Positions 45,969-55,042 of a DNA stretch of 64,000 bases are shown piece by piece. The stretch is taken from contig OZ244928.1 in the NCBI GenBank assembly GCA_965221985.1, positions 2,976,001 through 3,040,000 on the forward strand, in the 5' to 3' direction. The notes beneath the pieces are model-generated. The model did no database searches and had not been told where the DNA came from. It saw nothing but the letters and a program-made list of their open reading frames with translations. Both the position numbers and the translations under genes were made by a program. How positions within the stretch are numbered: the first letter of the stretch is position 1; every line of letters starts with the position of its first letter. This stretch comes from J054 sp965221985. Lineage in GTDB: Bacteria; Pseudomonadota; Gammaproteobacteria; Steroidobacterales; GCA-2729495.

Positions 45969-46700
45969 CTAGCGTCGCTGCCGCAACGCTTCATAGAGAC
46001 AGACGCCGGTGGCCACGGCCACATTCAGGCTCTCAACGGCACCGCGCATGGGCAGCCGGACCAATTGATCGCAGCGTTCGCGCGTCAAACGGCGCAGACC
46101 AGCACCCTCGGCACCCAACACAATCGCCAGTGGCCCGGTGAGATCCGTCGCGAATAAATCCTGCGCCGCCTCGTCATCGGCACCGATCACCATCACCCCA
46201 GACTGACCCAGAAAGGCCAAAAAGCGAGCTAAATTGCCCACGCTGGCGATGGACTGAACCTCTGCGGCACCCGCTGCCACCTTGCTGACGACGGGCGTCA
46301 ACCCCACATTCCGGCTACGCCCAATCACGACCAAATCAACCCCGGCCGCATCGGCCGTGCGCAAACATGCACCGAAATTTCGGGGATCCTGAATGCCATC
46401 CAGCACCAGCAGTAGCGGCACGGCTAGAGATGCAACCCGTTCGCGCGCCTGAGCTTCCGTCAGGATGACCTGGCCCGATATGCGGGCCACGACGCCCTGA
46501 TGCTTGCGCGTGCCTGCCAACTTGGTCAAGTCTGCGACGCTCAATTCCTCAACGGACATTCCCGCAGGCAATGTGTCTGGCAATCGTGAACGCCGTTGGC
46601 GTCCCAAATCCGCCTGGAGATACAAGTTAACAACGCGCTCGGGATTGGCATACACTAAGCGTGCAACACTTTGCCAACCACAAATCATTTGCTCAGCCAT
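45969..46700 (-). CDS. rlmB: 23S rRNA (guanosine2251-2'-O)-methyltransferase
   Basis: 243 residues from the ATG at 46700, giving MAEQMICGWQSVARLVYANP. SpoU-type knot: LLVLDGIQDPRNFGACLRTA, LAIVLGAEGAGLRRLTRERC, and MRGAVESLNVAVATGV. The start overlaps the rnr stop by eight bases, so both are translated together. Longer starts would lie inside rnr. Confidence 0.96.
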   Translation of the reverse strand: MAEQMICGWQSVARLVYANPERVVNLYLQADLGRQRRSRLPDTLPAGMSVEELSVADLTKLAGTRKHQGVVARISGQVILTEAQARERVASLAVPLLLVLDGIQDPRNFGACLRTADAAGVDLVVIGRSRNVGLTPVVSKVAAGAAEVQSIASVGNLARFLAFLGQSGVMVIGADDEAAQDLFATDLTGPLAIVLGAEGAGLRRLTRERCDQLVRLPMRGAVESLNVAVATGVCLYEALRQRR

Positions 46701-48918
46701 GCCGCCTACTCCGACGCTTTTTCTGTTTTTCGGTTTTCGCCCTGAGCGAATCCGCTTCATCGGCTAAAGCAAAATCGATCTTGGCTTCATCCACATCGAC
46801 CCGGAGTACTTGCACACGCACCGCATCACCCAGTTGATAAGTTTGCCCGGTGCGCTCGCCACTCAACTTGGAACCACCATGCGTTAGATGAAAGTAATCT
46901 TTACCGAGCGCTGTTACATGCACCAGTCCGTCAACGAATAAATCGTCCAAGGTCACGAATAAGCCAAAGTGCGTCACCCCGGTAACTGTGCCCGGCAAAG
47001 TTTCACCAATTCGATCCACCAACCAAGCGGCCTTCAAACGGGCTTCTACAGCACGGGTTGCATCATCGGCGCGACGCTCCTGTTCAGAGCAACGTCTGCC
47101 TTCCTGCTCCATGGCGCCTTGACTGTAGGGGAATGCCCCAGGCTTACGCCCATCAATGATGTGGCCAATTCCCCGGTGCACCAGCAAATCGGGATAGCGC
47201 CGAATGGGCGAGGTAAAGTGCGCATAGACATTTAAGCCAAGCCCGAAATGGCCGATGTTGGCCGGCTGATAAACCGCCTGACTAAGACTGCGTAAAACCG
47301 AGACCGTCAGTTGTGCCGCATCAGGCCGCAAACGAATGGCTTGAAGCGCGCGATTCAAGTGTTTGGGATCTTTACAGGCCTCGGCGGGAACCTTAATGCC
47401 TAATTCCTGTAATAGAACCCGCAATTCCTCAAAGCGCTCCTCCCCAGGCCCGTCGTGAACCCGATAAAGTGTTGCCATGCGATGTCGGCGCAAAAATTTC
47501 GCTGCCTCAACATTGGCGGCAATCATGCACTCTTCAATTAAGCGATGGGCATCGTTGCGCGGCCGGGGTGAAATTTTCTCAACGCGACCAGCATCGTCCA
47601 ACTCAATCTTGACTTCGGGGACATCCAGATCCAATGCCCCCCGCTTGCGGCGGGCACCGGCAAAGGCATGATAAAGCGTATACAGCAGGTTGATCTGTTC
47701 GCCGAGCCCCTTTACCGCCCGGCGCCCTTGCCGTGTCTGCTGATAGCGATCAACTTCATCGTAGGTCAGGCGCGCCGCCGAACGCATCAGGCCGCGATAA
47801 AATTTTGAACTCGTGACTTTTCCCGCCGGACTAACGCGCATCTCGCAGACCATGCACAAACGATCGACCTTGGGATTTAAACTGCACAAGCCGTTCGACA
47901 GTGACTCGGGCAGCATAGAAATCACTCGATCCGGAAAATAAACGGACGTGCCTCGCCCACGGGCCTCCTGATCAATGGCGGCATCAATTGCGACGTAGTG
48001 AGATACATCTGCAATGGCGACAAGCAAACGCCAGCCTGAGTCAAGCGATTCGGCATAGACCGCGTCGTCGAAATCTCGGGCATCAGCCCCGTCGATGGTC
48101 ACCAAGGGCAAGTCACGCAAATCTTCTCGATCTACTTTGTCTTTGGCGCGTACTTTTTTCCCCCATTCATCCGCTGCTGCAATAACCGCAGCTGGGAATT
48201 CGTTAGGCAAACCATGTTGTTCGATGGCGACTTCGGTAAACATACCCGCATCATCGGCTTCGCCTAGAATACGCAGAACTTTCCCGTGGCCCTCCCGGCG
48301 CGCCGTCGGATATTCGGTAATCTCAAGCTTGACCAATTGACCGTGAACGGCGCCGTGACGCTGATGATCGGGCACAAGAAATTGATGCGGCGACCGACCG
48401 GACTCCAATACGAAACCCACACCATGCTCACGCTGATAGCGGCCCACAATCTGAGTCTTGCCCCGCGCCAGAATATCGACCACAGATCCTGATTGACGGC
48501 CCCGCCGATCAGCACCCGATACCCGCACGGCAACTTTGTCGCCGTCTAGCAGAGGACGCATTTCGTGATAGGACAAGTAGATGTCATTGCCACCCTGGTC
48601 AGGGATCAGAAACCCGAAACCATCAGGGTGCGCCGATACGGTGCCGGCCACGGCGTCGATCTTGTCCAGCAAACAATACTCACGGCGGCGATTCACCAGC
48701 AATTGACCAGCGGCCGTCATTCGCTGCAAGCGTCGCCGCAACCCCGACAAATGCGGCCCGGGCACATCGAGCGCCTCGGCCAAAACCTCTAGACCCAAGG
48801 GCCTACCCAGGCGGCTCAATTCAGCCAAGATAGCCGTTCGGCTAGGAATAGCATGCTGATAAGCGCCGCGCTGCTTGCGAGTCTTGCCCTTAGGCGACGC
48901 CTTGTTTTTCTTAGCCAC
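46693..48918 (-). CDS. rnr: Ribonuclease R
   Basis: 741 residues. N-terminal helix-turn-helix and cold-shock domains (about 1-240), RNB catalytic domain with TIDGADARDFDDAVYAE near residue 275, S1 domain (about 640-720; GTVTGVTHFGLFVTLDDLFV), and a basic tail (KTEKQKKRRSRRHG). Processive 3'-5' exoribonuclease able to degrade structured RNA. Confidence 0.97.
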   Translation of the reverse strand: MAKKNKASPKGKTRKQRGAYQHAIPSRTAILAELSRLGRPLGLEVLAEALDVPGPHLSGLRRRLQRMTAAGQLLVNRRREYCLLDKIDAVAGTVSAHPDGFGFLIPDQGGNDIYLSYHEMRPLLDGDKVAVRVSGADRRGRQSGSVVDILARGKTQIVGRYQREHGVGFVLESGRSPHQFLVPDHQRHGAVHGQLVKLEITEYPTARREGHGKVLRILGEADDAGMFTEVAIEQHGLPNEFPAAVIAAADEWGKKVRAKDKVDREDLRDLPLVTIDGADARDFDDAVYAESLDSGWRLLVAIADVSHYVAIDAAIDQEARGRGTSVYFPDRVISMLPESLSNGLCSLNPKVDRLCMVCEMRVSPAGKVTSSKFYRGLMRSAARLTYDEVDRYQQTRQGRRAVKGLGEQINLLYTLYHAFAGARRKRGALDLDVPEVKIELDDAGRVEKISPRPRNDAHRLIEECMIAANVEAAKFLRRHRMATLYRVHDGPGEERFEELRVLLQELGIKVPAEACKDPKHLNRALQAIRLRPDAAQLTVSVLRSLSQAVYQPANIGHFGLGLNVYAHFTSPIRRYPDLLVHRGIGHIIDGRKPGAFPYSQGAMEQEGRRCSEQERRADDATRAVEARLKAAWLVDRIGETLPGTVTGVTHFGLFVTLDDLFVDGLVHVTALGKDYFHLTHGGSKLSGERTGQTYQLGDAVRVQVLRVDVDEAKIDFALADEADSLRAKTEKQKKRRSRRHG

Positions 48919-49056
48919 TCACAATTCAGCCGGTCAATGGGTTTCGTTGACAAGCATACAGGCCGCCAGTAAAGTCGCGCCACTTTCTCGCAGGCCAAAG
49001 CAACGCCCCGATTGTCTTGGCGTCGGTTTATACTCACTAATCGCAGCTTAGCTTAT

Positions 49057-49143
49057 GCCCAGGTGGCGGAATTGGTAGACGCGCATGGTTCAGATCCATG
49101 TCTACGCAAGTAGGTGGAGGTTCAAGTCCTCTCCTGGGCACCA
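49057..49143 (+). tRNA. tRNA-Leu, anticodon CAG, with encoded CCA
   Basis: 87 bases. Acceptor stem gcccagg / cctgggc, D arm with ggaattggtagac, anticodon stem catgg / ccatg with loop ttCAGat, a long class II variable arm typical of tRNA-Leu, T arm gagg-TTCAAGT-cctc, then discriminator A and CCA. Its last 22 bases (49122-49143) are the attachment core that recurs downstream. Confidence 0.97.
49122..49143 (+). repeat. Attachment core, copy 1 (inside tRNA-Leu)
   Basis: Core tcaa-g-tcctctcctgggcacca at the 3' end of the tRNA. Other copies end at 53021 (one base different), 63057, 63257, 63457, 63657 and 63857. Reading the first as the original site is based on it being the only one in a whole tRNA. 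Confidence 0.9.
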
Positions 49144-49526
49144 CACTTTCCTTAAAACCTTGGTACTAAAAGCTTCCTCACTTTGCTCAGCATGATTTGA
49201 CCTTGGTCTCACACCAAGGTGGTACACCACAGCTAGGTGAGCCGTGGCAACAGCACAATTTTTAGTCCGAAACCGGCACCAGAATATCTGGTACGGCCCG
49301 GTGGTTATCCCTTCTTCGATTCGCCCCCTGTCCAGGGCAAGCGTGAACTCCGCCAGTCGCTGGCAACCGCCGACAAAAAGCTTGCCACGTGAACGCGCAC
49401 AATTTGTCTGTGGCAGTTTCGAGTGGCAATGAGCACAGAATCTTTATCTCGACAAGACAGTCCTCGCTATAATCAAACCCTCGGATAAAAGTATGCGATC
49501 TTCGTTCCTCGTCACATCTGGTTATC
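49144..49526. other. Left end of segment 1, non-coding
   Basis: About 380 bases with no supported gene. At 49201-49219 there is a perfect hairpin ccttggt-CTCAC-accaagg, inside tttgaccttgg...aaggtgg...accac (49196-49230). The same pattern appears at 63882-63916 after the last attachment core. The hairpin is not followed by a T-run, so it is not an obvious tRNA terminator. The motif GGTGGTACAC at 49218-49227 recurs in the right end at 52901. Confidence 0.6.
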
Positions 49527-50213
49527 ATGGCTGCATATTCAGGGCTTCCTCTGACGCAATCTCGAACATTCATCGGCCTAGATCCCGAGAATCTGGAGGG
49601 TATTGAACGAATTCAACAAATCTGTAAGCCGTTCAATCGGGCATCGGGCGTATACCTCTACCGACAGCACGAGTCGCCGAAACATGTCTGGTTCGTGCAG
49701 CAAGGCGAGTACATGGCCGAGATCGATTGTGTCGACGGCAGCCGGCAGGTCAATCTATTTGGCGGCCGAGGTGAGTTACTTGGGTTTCCCTGGATGCATG
49801 ATTATGAATACAGCATCAGATGCCTAACAGACATGCAGGGACTCATGGCGGCTCAGACGGAATTCTGGACTATCGTCCGTGAGTATCCTGCACTGCGTCA
49901 GAGCCTTCGCAAGAGAGGCAGCCAGATATTGATGGCGATGTCTCGCCAGGCGACCATCAACGGACGATTTAAAGCGTACGAGCGTCTGGGCGCGATGCTG
50001 GGCAATATCTCAGCAACCCAGGAGAATGTGAACGAAATTCAGCTCAATATGACGCGGCTCGATATTGCTGATTTTCTGCAACTCAACTCGGACTCGGTTT
50101 CCCGAGCCTTCCGGCGCCTTGAGGAACAGGACGTTATCCGTATGGACGAGACCGGTCGGCTAATAACAATCCTTGCGCCGCAAACGATTCAGGATCTGAT
50201 TGACAGAATCTAG
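49527..50213 (+). CDS. Crp/Fnr-family transcription regulator
   Basis: 228 residues. N-terminal cyclic-nucleotide-binding-like fold (about 15-130; VYLYRQHESPKHVWFVQQGE) and C-terminal Crp helix-turn-helix (LDIADFLQLNSDSVSRAFRR near residue 180). The FNR-type four-cysteine Fe-S motif is not present: only two scattered cysteines occur early. It stands before the Rieske and MFS genes with palindromes in between and probably controls them. Confidence 0.9.
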   Translation: MAAYSGLPLTQSRTFIGLDPENLEGIERIQQICKPFNRASGVYLYRQHESPKHVWFVQQGEYMAEIDCVDGSRQVNLFGGRGELLGFPWMHDYEYSIRCLTDMQGLMAAQTEFWTIVREYPALRQSLRKRGSQILMAMSRQATINGRFKAYERLGAMLGNISATQENVNEIQLNMTRLDIADFLQLNSDSVSRAFRRLEEQDVIRMDETGRLITILAPQTIQDLIDRI

Positions 50214-50243
50214 ATCGTCAGCAACCGGTCCCATATTTAGCCA

Positions 50244-50280
50244 GTCCGGAGTTTCGGACATTGCACCGACATTTGTCGGT
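50244..50280 (+). promoter_or_regulatory. Two palindromes upstream of the Rieske gene, possible operators
   Basis: gtccg-GAGTTT-cggac at 50244-50259 and the perfect accgaca-TT-tgtcggt at 50265-50280, about 90-120 bases before the oxygenase ATG. Crp/Fnr proteins bind palindromes of this size; the adjacent regulator gene makes it the natural candidate. Neither site equals the classic CRP or FNR consensus. Confidence 0.45.
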
Positions 50281-50364
50281 ACCCACTAAAGCCGCATTAC
50301 CTATATTCCTCCCGACCGATTCCGGGCCCCGCAGAGGCCCGCAGTATTCGACAGGGAAGAACGG

Positions 50365-51483
50365 ATGTATATCAATTTCTGGTACCCGATCGCGCTCAGC
50401 GAGGCCATCACCAATCGGCTCCCCCTACGGGTGCACATTATGATGCTCGACTTCGTTGCTTTCAGAGACAGCGATGGACAGGCGTATGTGCTCAGCGATA
50501 CCTGCGTGCATCGCGGCGGCAAGCTCAGTGACGGCCGGATAAGGGGTAACTGTATTGAATGCCCTTATCATGGCTGGCAGTTCGATGGCGTCGGCCGCTG
50601 CACCAAAATCCCGATACTCGGCGATGCGAAATATCCCGCGCGCGCCAAGGTTGATGCTTATCCGGTGCAGGAACGGTACGGCATCGTATTCGCATTCCTG
50701 GGCGATCTGCCGGAAGCGGAACGACCTCCGCTGTGGCATGCCGAGGAATTCGATCAGGATGGCTGGCGCGCTAACAAAGTCGTGGTGCTGGAACCCGAGT
50801 GTTACTTTGAGCGCTCGATCGAAAATGGCCTCGACCCAGCCCATAATGAGTTCGTGCACCCCAAACAGGGTGCGCCAGCCATCAAGCAGGATCTCAGTAG
50901 TCACCCGATTAAAACCCATGACATGGGAGGGTGGGGATTCTGGTTCGCCGTACGTTTTCACGAAGAAAAGCAGGCCAGCGCACTGATTTCCGAAGGCCGT
51001 GTAGGCGAACCGGGCTTCCCGGTCTCGGGCTCCGGCCATATCGGCCCGAACTTTCTGACCACTTGGATCCGGTTCAGCAAACAGAACGAATTTCGCCAGC
51101 ATCTTTTCGAAGCGCCGATCGACGAGAACAACACGCGCCTGTTCTTCCTAAACATGCGCCACTTCATGACCGACCCGGATCAGGACAGCAGACTGATGGA
51201 TGCCAACCTGCAGATCATCGGCGAAGATGTCGATGTGCTACGAGGACTGAACCCGGTGCGCACGCCCGAATCGTTGACGCGGGAAATCCTACTGCCGGCT
51301 GATCTGCCGATAGTCCGCTACCGCGAGTATCTGAAGGCTTTCGATGATCGGGGCTGGAAGATCGACCTGAAAACGCTCAATGAGAAACGCGGCGAGACCG
51401 CCTTCGCGATCCCATCGCCCGCGCGGCAGACAAGCGGCAACTGGGTACTCGACTCCGTACCGCTGAAGCCTGGGCGCCAATGA
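50365..51483 (+). CDS. Rieske non-heme iron oxygenase, oxygenase subunit
   Basis: 372 residues; GGGAAG before the ATG. Rieske [2Fe-2S] motif CVHRGGKLSDG (C and H near residues 47 and 49) with CPYHGWQF (near 66-69), and the mononuclear iron motif NGLDPAHNEFVH near residue 155. The family hydroxylates or demethylates aromatic and related compounds; single-subunit VanA/PaO-like size suggests a monooxygenase. The required reductase is not encoded nearby. Stop overlaps the MFS start (ATGA). Confidence 0.92.
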   Translation: MYINFWYPIALSEAITNRLPLRVHIMMLDFVAFRDSDGQAYVLSDTCVHRGGKLSDGRIRGNCIECPYHGWQFDGVGRCTKIPILGDAKYPARAKVDAYPVQERYGIVFAFLGDLPEAERPPLWHAEEFDQDGWRANKVVVLEPECYFERSIENGLDPAHNEFVHPKQGAPAIKQDLSSHPIKTHDMGGWGFWFAVRFHEEKQASALISEGRVGEPGFPVSGSGHIGPNFLTTWIRFSKQNEFRQHLFEAPIDENNTRLFFLNMRHFMTDPDQDSRLMDANLQIIGEDVDVLRGLNPVRTPESLTREILLPADLPIVRYREYLKAFDDRGWKIDLKTLNEKRGETAFAIPSPARQTSGNWVLDSVPLKPGRQ

Positions 51484-52775
51484 CGACGGCGTCTTTCAAA
51501 TTCGGGCCGATCTGGCTGTCCAACGGTGTTCGCCATCGGCATGTGCTGACGTTTCTGTTTGCGGCAGTCATCACAATCACGCTAAATGCTGGTCTAACCA
51601 TCCTGCAACCTTATCTGCTGACGGAAAACCTGCACATCCCGTTCGAAGATCAGGGCAAAGCCAGCAGCATACTGGTATTGGCGGCCGAAATCGTGCTGAT
51701 CCCCATGATCGCGGTGTTCGGCGGACTTTCCGACCGGATCGGGCGCCGAGCCGTTTATGCCTTTGGATTCGCGTGGGTGGCCGCCGGATTCATGTTGCTG
51801 CCGCAGGCGACCAGTCTCCCGGGCTTGGTCGCAGGACGTATGTTTCTGGCGGTGGGCGCTGCGGCAATCGGCAGTATGCTGGCGGCAGTCCTGGCAGACT
51901 ATCCGCAGAACCGCAGTCGCGGGAAGATGGCCGCAGCAGTCGGCATCTGCAACGGCCTCGGGGCTCTGTTCGCAGCCATCGTACTCTCGCAGTTACCCAG
52001 CTATTTCGCCGGCCTGGGTTATGACTCTCTGATGTCGGGGCGGCTAACTTACGCGGTCGCCGCATTGATAGCGCTGTCTACGGCTGTTGTTGCCTACCTT
52101 GGTTTAAAACCAGGTGTTACACAAGGCGTGCGGACCGATATACCGCTGCCGATCCTGCTGCGGAAGGGTATGCATGCTGCCCGGGGCAACAAGCGCCTGC
52201 TAGTGGTGTACATGGAGGCGTTCGCAGCGCGGGGCGACATGGTCGTGATCGGCACCTATTTCAGTCTGTGGGCAAAACAGGCGGGACTCGATCAGGGTTT
52301 GTCGCTGGAGGACGCGCTGAAGCAGGCCGGCGTCTACGTGGCGATTATCCAAGGCTCAATTTTGTTCTGGGCACCTGTCTGGGGCCTCATTCTCGACCGC
52401 ATTGATCGCTTGACGGCCGTTTGTCTCGCCATGTTAATCGCCGCCAGCGGTTATTTCCTCGCAGGTATTACGCATTCTCCCGTGGGACCGGCATTCATAC
52501 CGGCCGCCTTATTGCTCGGTTGCGGTGAGGTCGGTGCGATTCTCACGGGTCAGGCGCTGGTCGGAGAAGAGGCGCCCGAGCGGATCCGGGGATCCGTGGT
52601 CGGACTGTTCATGCTGGTCGGCACGGTCGGCCTGCTGACGATCGGTGTTGTCGGCGGCTGGGTATTTGATGCCTGGAAACCGGGCGGGGTTTTCATCATG
52701 GTGGCGTGTGTAAACGGGCTCGTTCTTATTGCTGCCGCACTCCTGCGCTTAACCGAGCTTTGTCGACGATCCTGA
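51480..52775 (+). CDS. MFS transporter (segment 1)
   Basis: 431 residues with about 12 membrane segments. MFS motif A is seen in GGLSDRIGRRAVYAFG. N-terminal KFGPIWLSNGVRHRHVLTFL is like KFGPVRLMPGISHGHAFALL of the second MFS protein at 57571-58884, so the two are paralogs. Translationally coupled to the oxygenase gene; likely imports its substrate. Confidence 0.92.
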   Translation: MTTASFKFGPIWLSNGVRHRHVLTFLFAAVITITLNAGLTILQPYLLTENLHIPFEDQGKASSILVLAAEIVLIPMIAVFGGLSDRIGRRAVYAFGFAWVAAGFMLLPQATSLPGLVAGRMFLAVGAAAIGSMLAAVLADYPQNRSRGKMAAAVGICNGLGALFAAIVLSQLPSYFAGLGYDSLMSGRLTYAVAALIALSTAVVAYLGLKPGVTQGVRTDIPLPILLRKGMHAARGNKRLLVVYMEAFAARGDMVVIGTYFSLWAKQAGLDQGLSLEDALKQAGVYVAIIQGSILFWAPVWGLILDRIDRLTAVCLAMLIAASGYFLAGITHSPVGPAFIPAALLLGCGEVGAILTGQALVGEEAPERIRGSVVGLFMLVGTVGLLTIGVVGGWVFDAWKPGGVFIMVACVNGLVLIAAALLRLTELCRRS

Positions 52776-52900
52776 TCCGATACACGCGGGACAGATGTGT
52801 TGCTTCTATCGGTTGAAACCGCCCCCCGAAAGCGGCCACTCAGCCCCAAGGCGCGCGGTGCAACATACCCGTTCACCACGAATCGGACTCGGACTACTCA

Positions 52901-53021
52901 GGTGGTACACTCACGTAACTTCCTGAACTAACAGGAAACTTTAAACCCTTTAAAAATAAAGGGTTACAGGCAATCAGCGAAGCTGGGAAGCGTGTGGGTT
53001 CAAATCCTCTCCTGGGCACCA
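52901..53021 (+). repeat. Conserved right end, copy 1, with attachment core
   Basis: About 120 bases closely similar to 62932-63057. It has three small hairpins: ttcctg-AACTAA-caggaa (52920-52937), aacccttta-AAAA-taaagggtt (52944-52965), cagc-GAA-gctg (52975-52985), then the core ending CCTCTCCTGGGCACCA (53000-53021). Likely the recognition end of the element family. Confidence 0.8.
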
Positions 53022-53032
53022 GGTATGAAAGG

Positions 53033-53055
53033 GCCGCCTCTTGGCGGCTTTTTTT
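53033..53055 (+). terminator. Rho-independent terminator just behind attachment core 2
   Basis: gccgcc-TCTT-ggcggc followed by seven T, starting 11 bases after the CCA. This is where a tRNA terminator would be, so it may be the original terminator of tRNA-Leu, pushed away by segment 1. That history is inference. Confidence 0.85.
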
Positions 53056-53117
53056 CAAAAAACTCCTGCTGCCTGCCCCAAGCTAAGAAAGTTTCTACTC
53101 TGACCCCATATATCTAT

Positions 53118-54305
53118 TTATTGCTTGATACCGCGAATCAATTTGTTTAAAAAGAAACTGTTGTCGAACTTCTTAAGTTCAGGGAAGAAGCCGGTCGATG
53201 GCCCCATGCGAACGACAACGAGGGCTTTTGAGCGGCTGACCACCACTCGTTGGCCACCGTGGCCGGTCAAATAGAAGACATCATCCACGAGCCAGTCCTC
53301 CGAACGCCCGCGCCCGCCCATGTTCGGAGGCTGGAATTCGTTGTTACCAATTCGAGTCAGGTATCCGTAATGGGGGCTAAAGGGATTCGGCAACGTCATC
53401 GACTCGACCCACTCGCTTGATACGATACGCCGTTCGTTAACTACTCCATAGTGTTGCAACATGAAACCGACACGCGCCCAATCCATTGGAGAGGCGAGCA
53501 GGCAACAAGCATGCATTGCTGACCCGCCCTCATGGTCCAACCAAACCTTCGCGGTTTGAGCTCCAAGAGGTTGCCACAGCTTTAGTGCCAAATAGTCGGC
53601 ATAACGACGCTCGGTAACACGTTCGAGAACGATACCTAGTACCTGGGGATTGAAATCATTGTAGTAGTAAGCTTGGCCAGGAGGGCTACTCAGCGGCTGC
53701 TTCAAAGTGGCCCGAAGCGTATCGTCGGAATATAACCACCGCCATCCACTTGCCCAAGGAAATGGAATCCACTCAGGCTCACGTAAACCGGACGCCATCA
53801 TCAACAACTGCTCGATCGTAATTCCCCCGCGATCGTCATCGGCCCATTCCTCGATGTAGCGTCCTACAGGGTCGCGAATAGATTTGATCAAACCCTCGTC
53901 GATCGCTATTCCGATCATGATAGCCTGAACTGTCTTGTGCATAGATTGAGAGGGAAATATTGATTGCCGATCAAAGCCCGGCGCATACCACTCTAGTTGA
54001 ATAATGCCTCGATGAAGGACAATCATGGCATAGGAATTGAACTCCTTCGCATAGGAAACTATTCCGCGAAGAGCGTCCTCCTCGACCGTGCGCTCGGATT
54101 CGGACTTGGCGACAGGAAACTCGAATAATCGCTTACTCGTAACTTCCTCAGTATCAGAGTAAATCTTCTTTAGCATGCCAGGCTCGTCGCCCGTCATACT
54201 TACGATATAGCGATACCAGAAAGTATTGTTAACGCTAAAATCAGCAACCAATATGAGCAGACAGGCTGCGCCTAATAGAGCAATTAAAGGGCGCTTTTTC
54301 CACAT
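53118..54305 (-). CDS. Serine hydrolase of the beta-lactamase class C / esterase family
   Basis: About 395 residues from the ATG at 54305 (GGA five bases upstream). One N-terminal membrane anchor (PLIALLGAACLLILVADFSV). Catalytic motifs: SQSMHKTVQ (S-x-x-K), YYYNDFNPQ (Y-x-N), and GHGGQRVVVSRSKALVVVRM (third motif, H-G-G type). This set points to esterases or amide hydrolases of the EstB/6-aminohexanoate-dimer hydrolase kind, working in the periplasm, rather than a true beta-lactamase. Confidence 0.9.
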   Translation of the reverse strand: MWKKRPLIALLGAACLLILVADFSVNNTFWYRYIVSMTGDEPGMLKKIYSDTEEVTSKRLFEFPVAKSESERTVEEDALRGIVSYAKEFNSYAMIVLHRGIIQLEWYAPGFDRQSIFPSQSMHKTVQAIMIGIAIDEGLIKSIRDPVGRYIEEWADDDRGGITIEQLLMMASGLREPEWIPFPWASGWRWLYSDDTLRATLKQPLSSPPGQAYYYNDFNPQVLGIVLERVTERRYADYLALKLWQPLGAQTAKVWLDHEGGSAMHACCLLASPMDWARVGFMLQHYGVVNERRIVSSEWVESMTLPNPFSPHYGYLTRIGNNEFQPPNMGGRGRSEDWLVDDVFYLTGHGGQRVVVSRSKALVVVRMGPSTGFFPELKKFDNSFFLNKLIRGIKQ

Positions 54306-54466
54306 GATTCCACGCTCAGGTTTTAGCAACACAGCAGTAGCGAAGTCCTAAAGGATGGATCTTGCCAAGCTACGGTTTCGAAAAAGTCACGAGCCACTTG
54401 AGCTCCGCAACCGGGAGCTAGTGAAAGGCGTGCTAATTAGTCGTTATCCAACTGGGGAATAAGATA

Positions 54467-54790
54467 CTAACCGATAAAAGAAAGCGCTTCCTCGGCGTTA
54501 TCATGAATTCGAACAGCAACCTCGTTGCAACCTGCCTGCTCGATAGCACGGAACTGCTCCACGATACGATCTGCCTCATCGAAGGAACCCGTGGATGTAA
54601 TGCCGTGAATGATTTTCCTGATTACATCTTCCGGAAAGCCTGGAATTTCTCCCGCACCTTGCTGCCAGGCAGCCAGGAAATCGTATTTGCGATCTTGCAC
54701 CAACTGCACTTCTTCTTCGCTAATAAAGGGACGCAACCAGGTAAGTTCCAGCCAGCCGCGCAAAATAAGCTCGCGGGTCGATCAACCGAT
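54467..54790 (-). pseudogene. C-terminal fragment of a luciferase-like (LLM) monooxygenase
   Basis: Minus-strand frame reading RGWLELTWLRPFISEEEVQL ... VIRKIIHGITSTGSFDEADR ... GCNEVAVRIHDNAEEALSFI. The T-G-S-x-D-E-x-x-x-x-I-x-x-F-x-x-x-E-x-A-G pattern is that of the last quarter of flavin-dependent LLM oxidoreductases. No start or N-terminal domain exists; a stop lies in frame upstream. Truncated remnant. Confidence 0.6.
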
Positions 54791-55028
54791 CCTGGGCCGC
54801 CGCGCCCATCCGGAAACTACCTGCAGGAATGCAAACCATCACTGGGCAGTCCTCGCAGTCGCGAAACTCGAACTCAGACTGCTGCGTGGCTGCGACCGCT
54901 GTGTCGGGTGCCGCGCTTCTTTGCCCACAACCCACTAAGATCGCTGCGCTAACCAATGCGAAAAGCATCCCGGTGTGGGTCAAGGTTGTTTTATTCATAG
55001 CCATATCACCGCTAGAACTCAAAAGCAC
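54780..55028 (-). pseudogene. N-terminal fragment of a formylglycine-generating-enzyme-like lipoprotein
   Basis: Frame with a lipoprotein signal (SAAILVGC) followed by FEFRDCEDCPVMVCIPAGSF and RMG, the opening of FGE-sulfatase (SUMF1-type) domains. The match ends abruptly at the point where the LLM fragment begins in another frame, near 54785. The most likely reading is a deletion that joined pieces of two genes. The exact ATG may be at 54998 (MNKTTLTHTGML). Confidence 0.6.
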
Positions 55029-55042
55029 TTAAACTATTTATT

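Larger units (their letters stand above)
49144..53021. mobile_element. tRNA-Leu segment 1 (Crp regulator, Rieske oxygenase, MFS)
   Basis: 3.9 kb lying between two copies of the tRNA 3' core. Left end: a hairpin region at 49195-49233. Right end: the hairpin-rich sequence at 52901-53021. Three cargo genes, no recombinase. The direct repeats at both sides are the mark of site-specific insertion into a tRNA 3' end; the mobilising integrase must be elsewhere or lost. Confidence 0.75.

Noticed and set aside
52996..53021. Additional tRNA-Leu gene
   Set aside because: Only the T-loop side and acceptor 3' strand match; the 5' half, D arm and anticodon are absent and the T stem no longer pairs. The same holds for the cores at 63036-63857.
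53118..54305. Beta-lactamase (antibiotic resistance) gene
   Set aside because: The fold motifs fit, but the third motif is of the H-G-G type and the protein has a membrane anchor, as in esterases and amide hydrolases of this family; no resistance context is seen.
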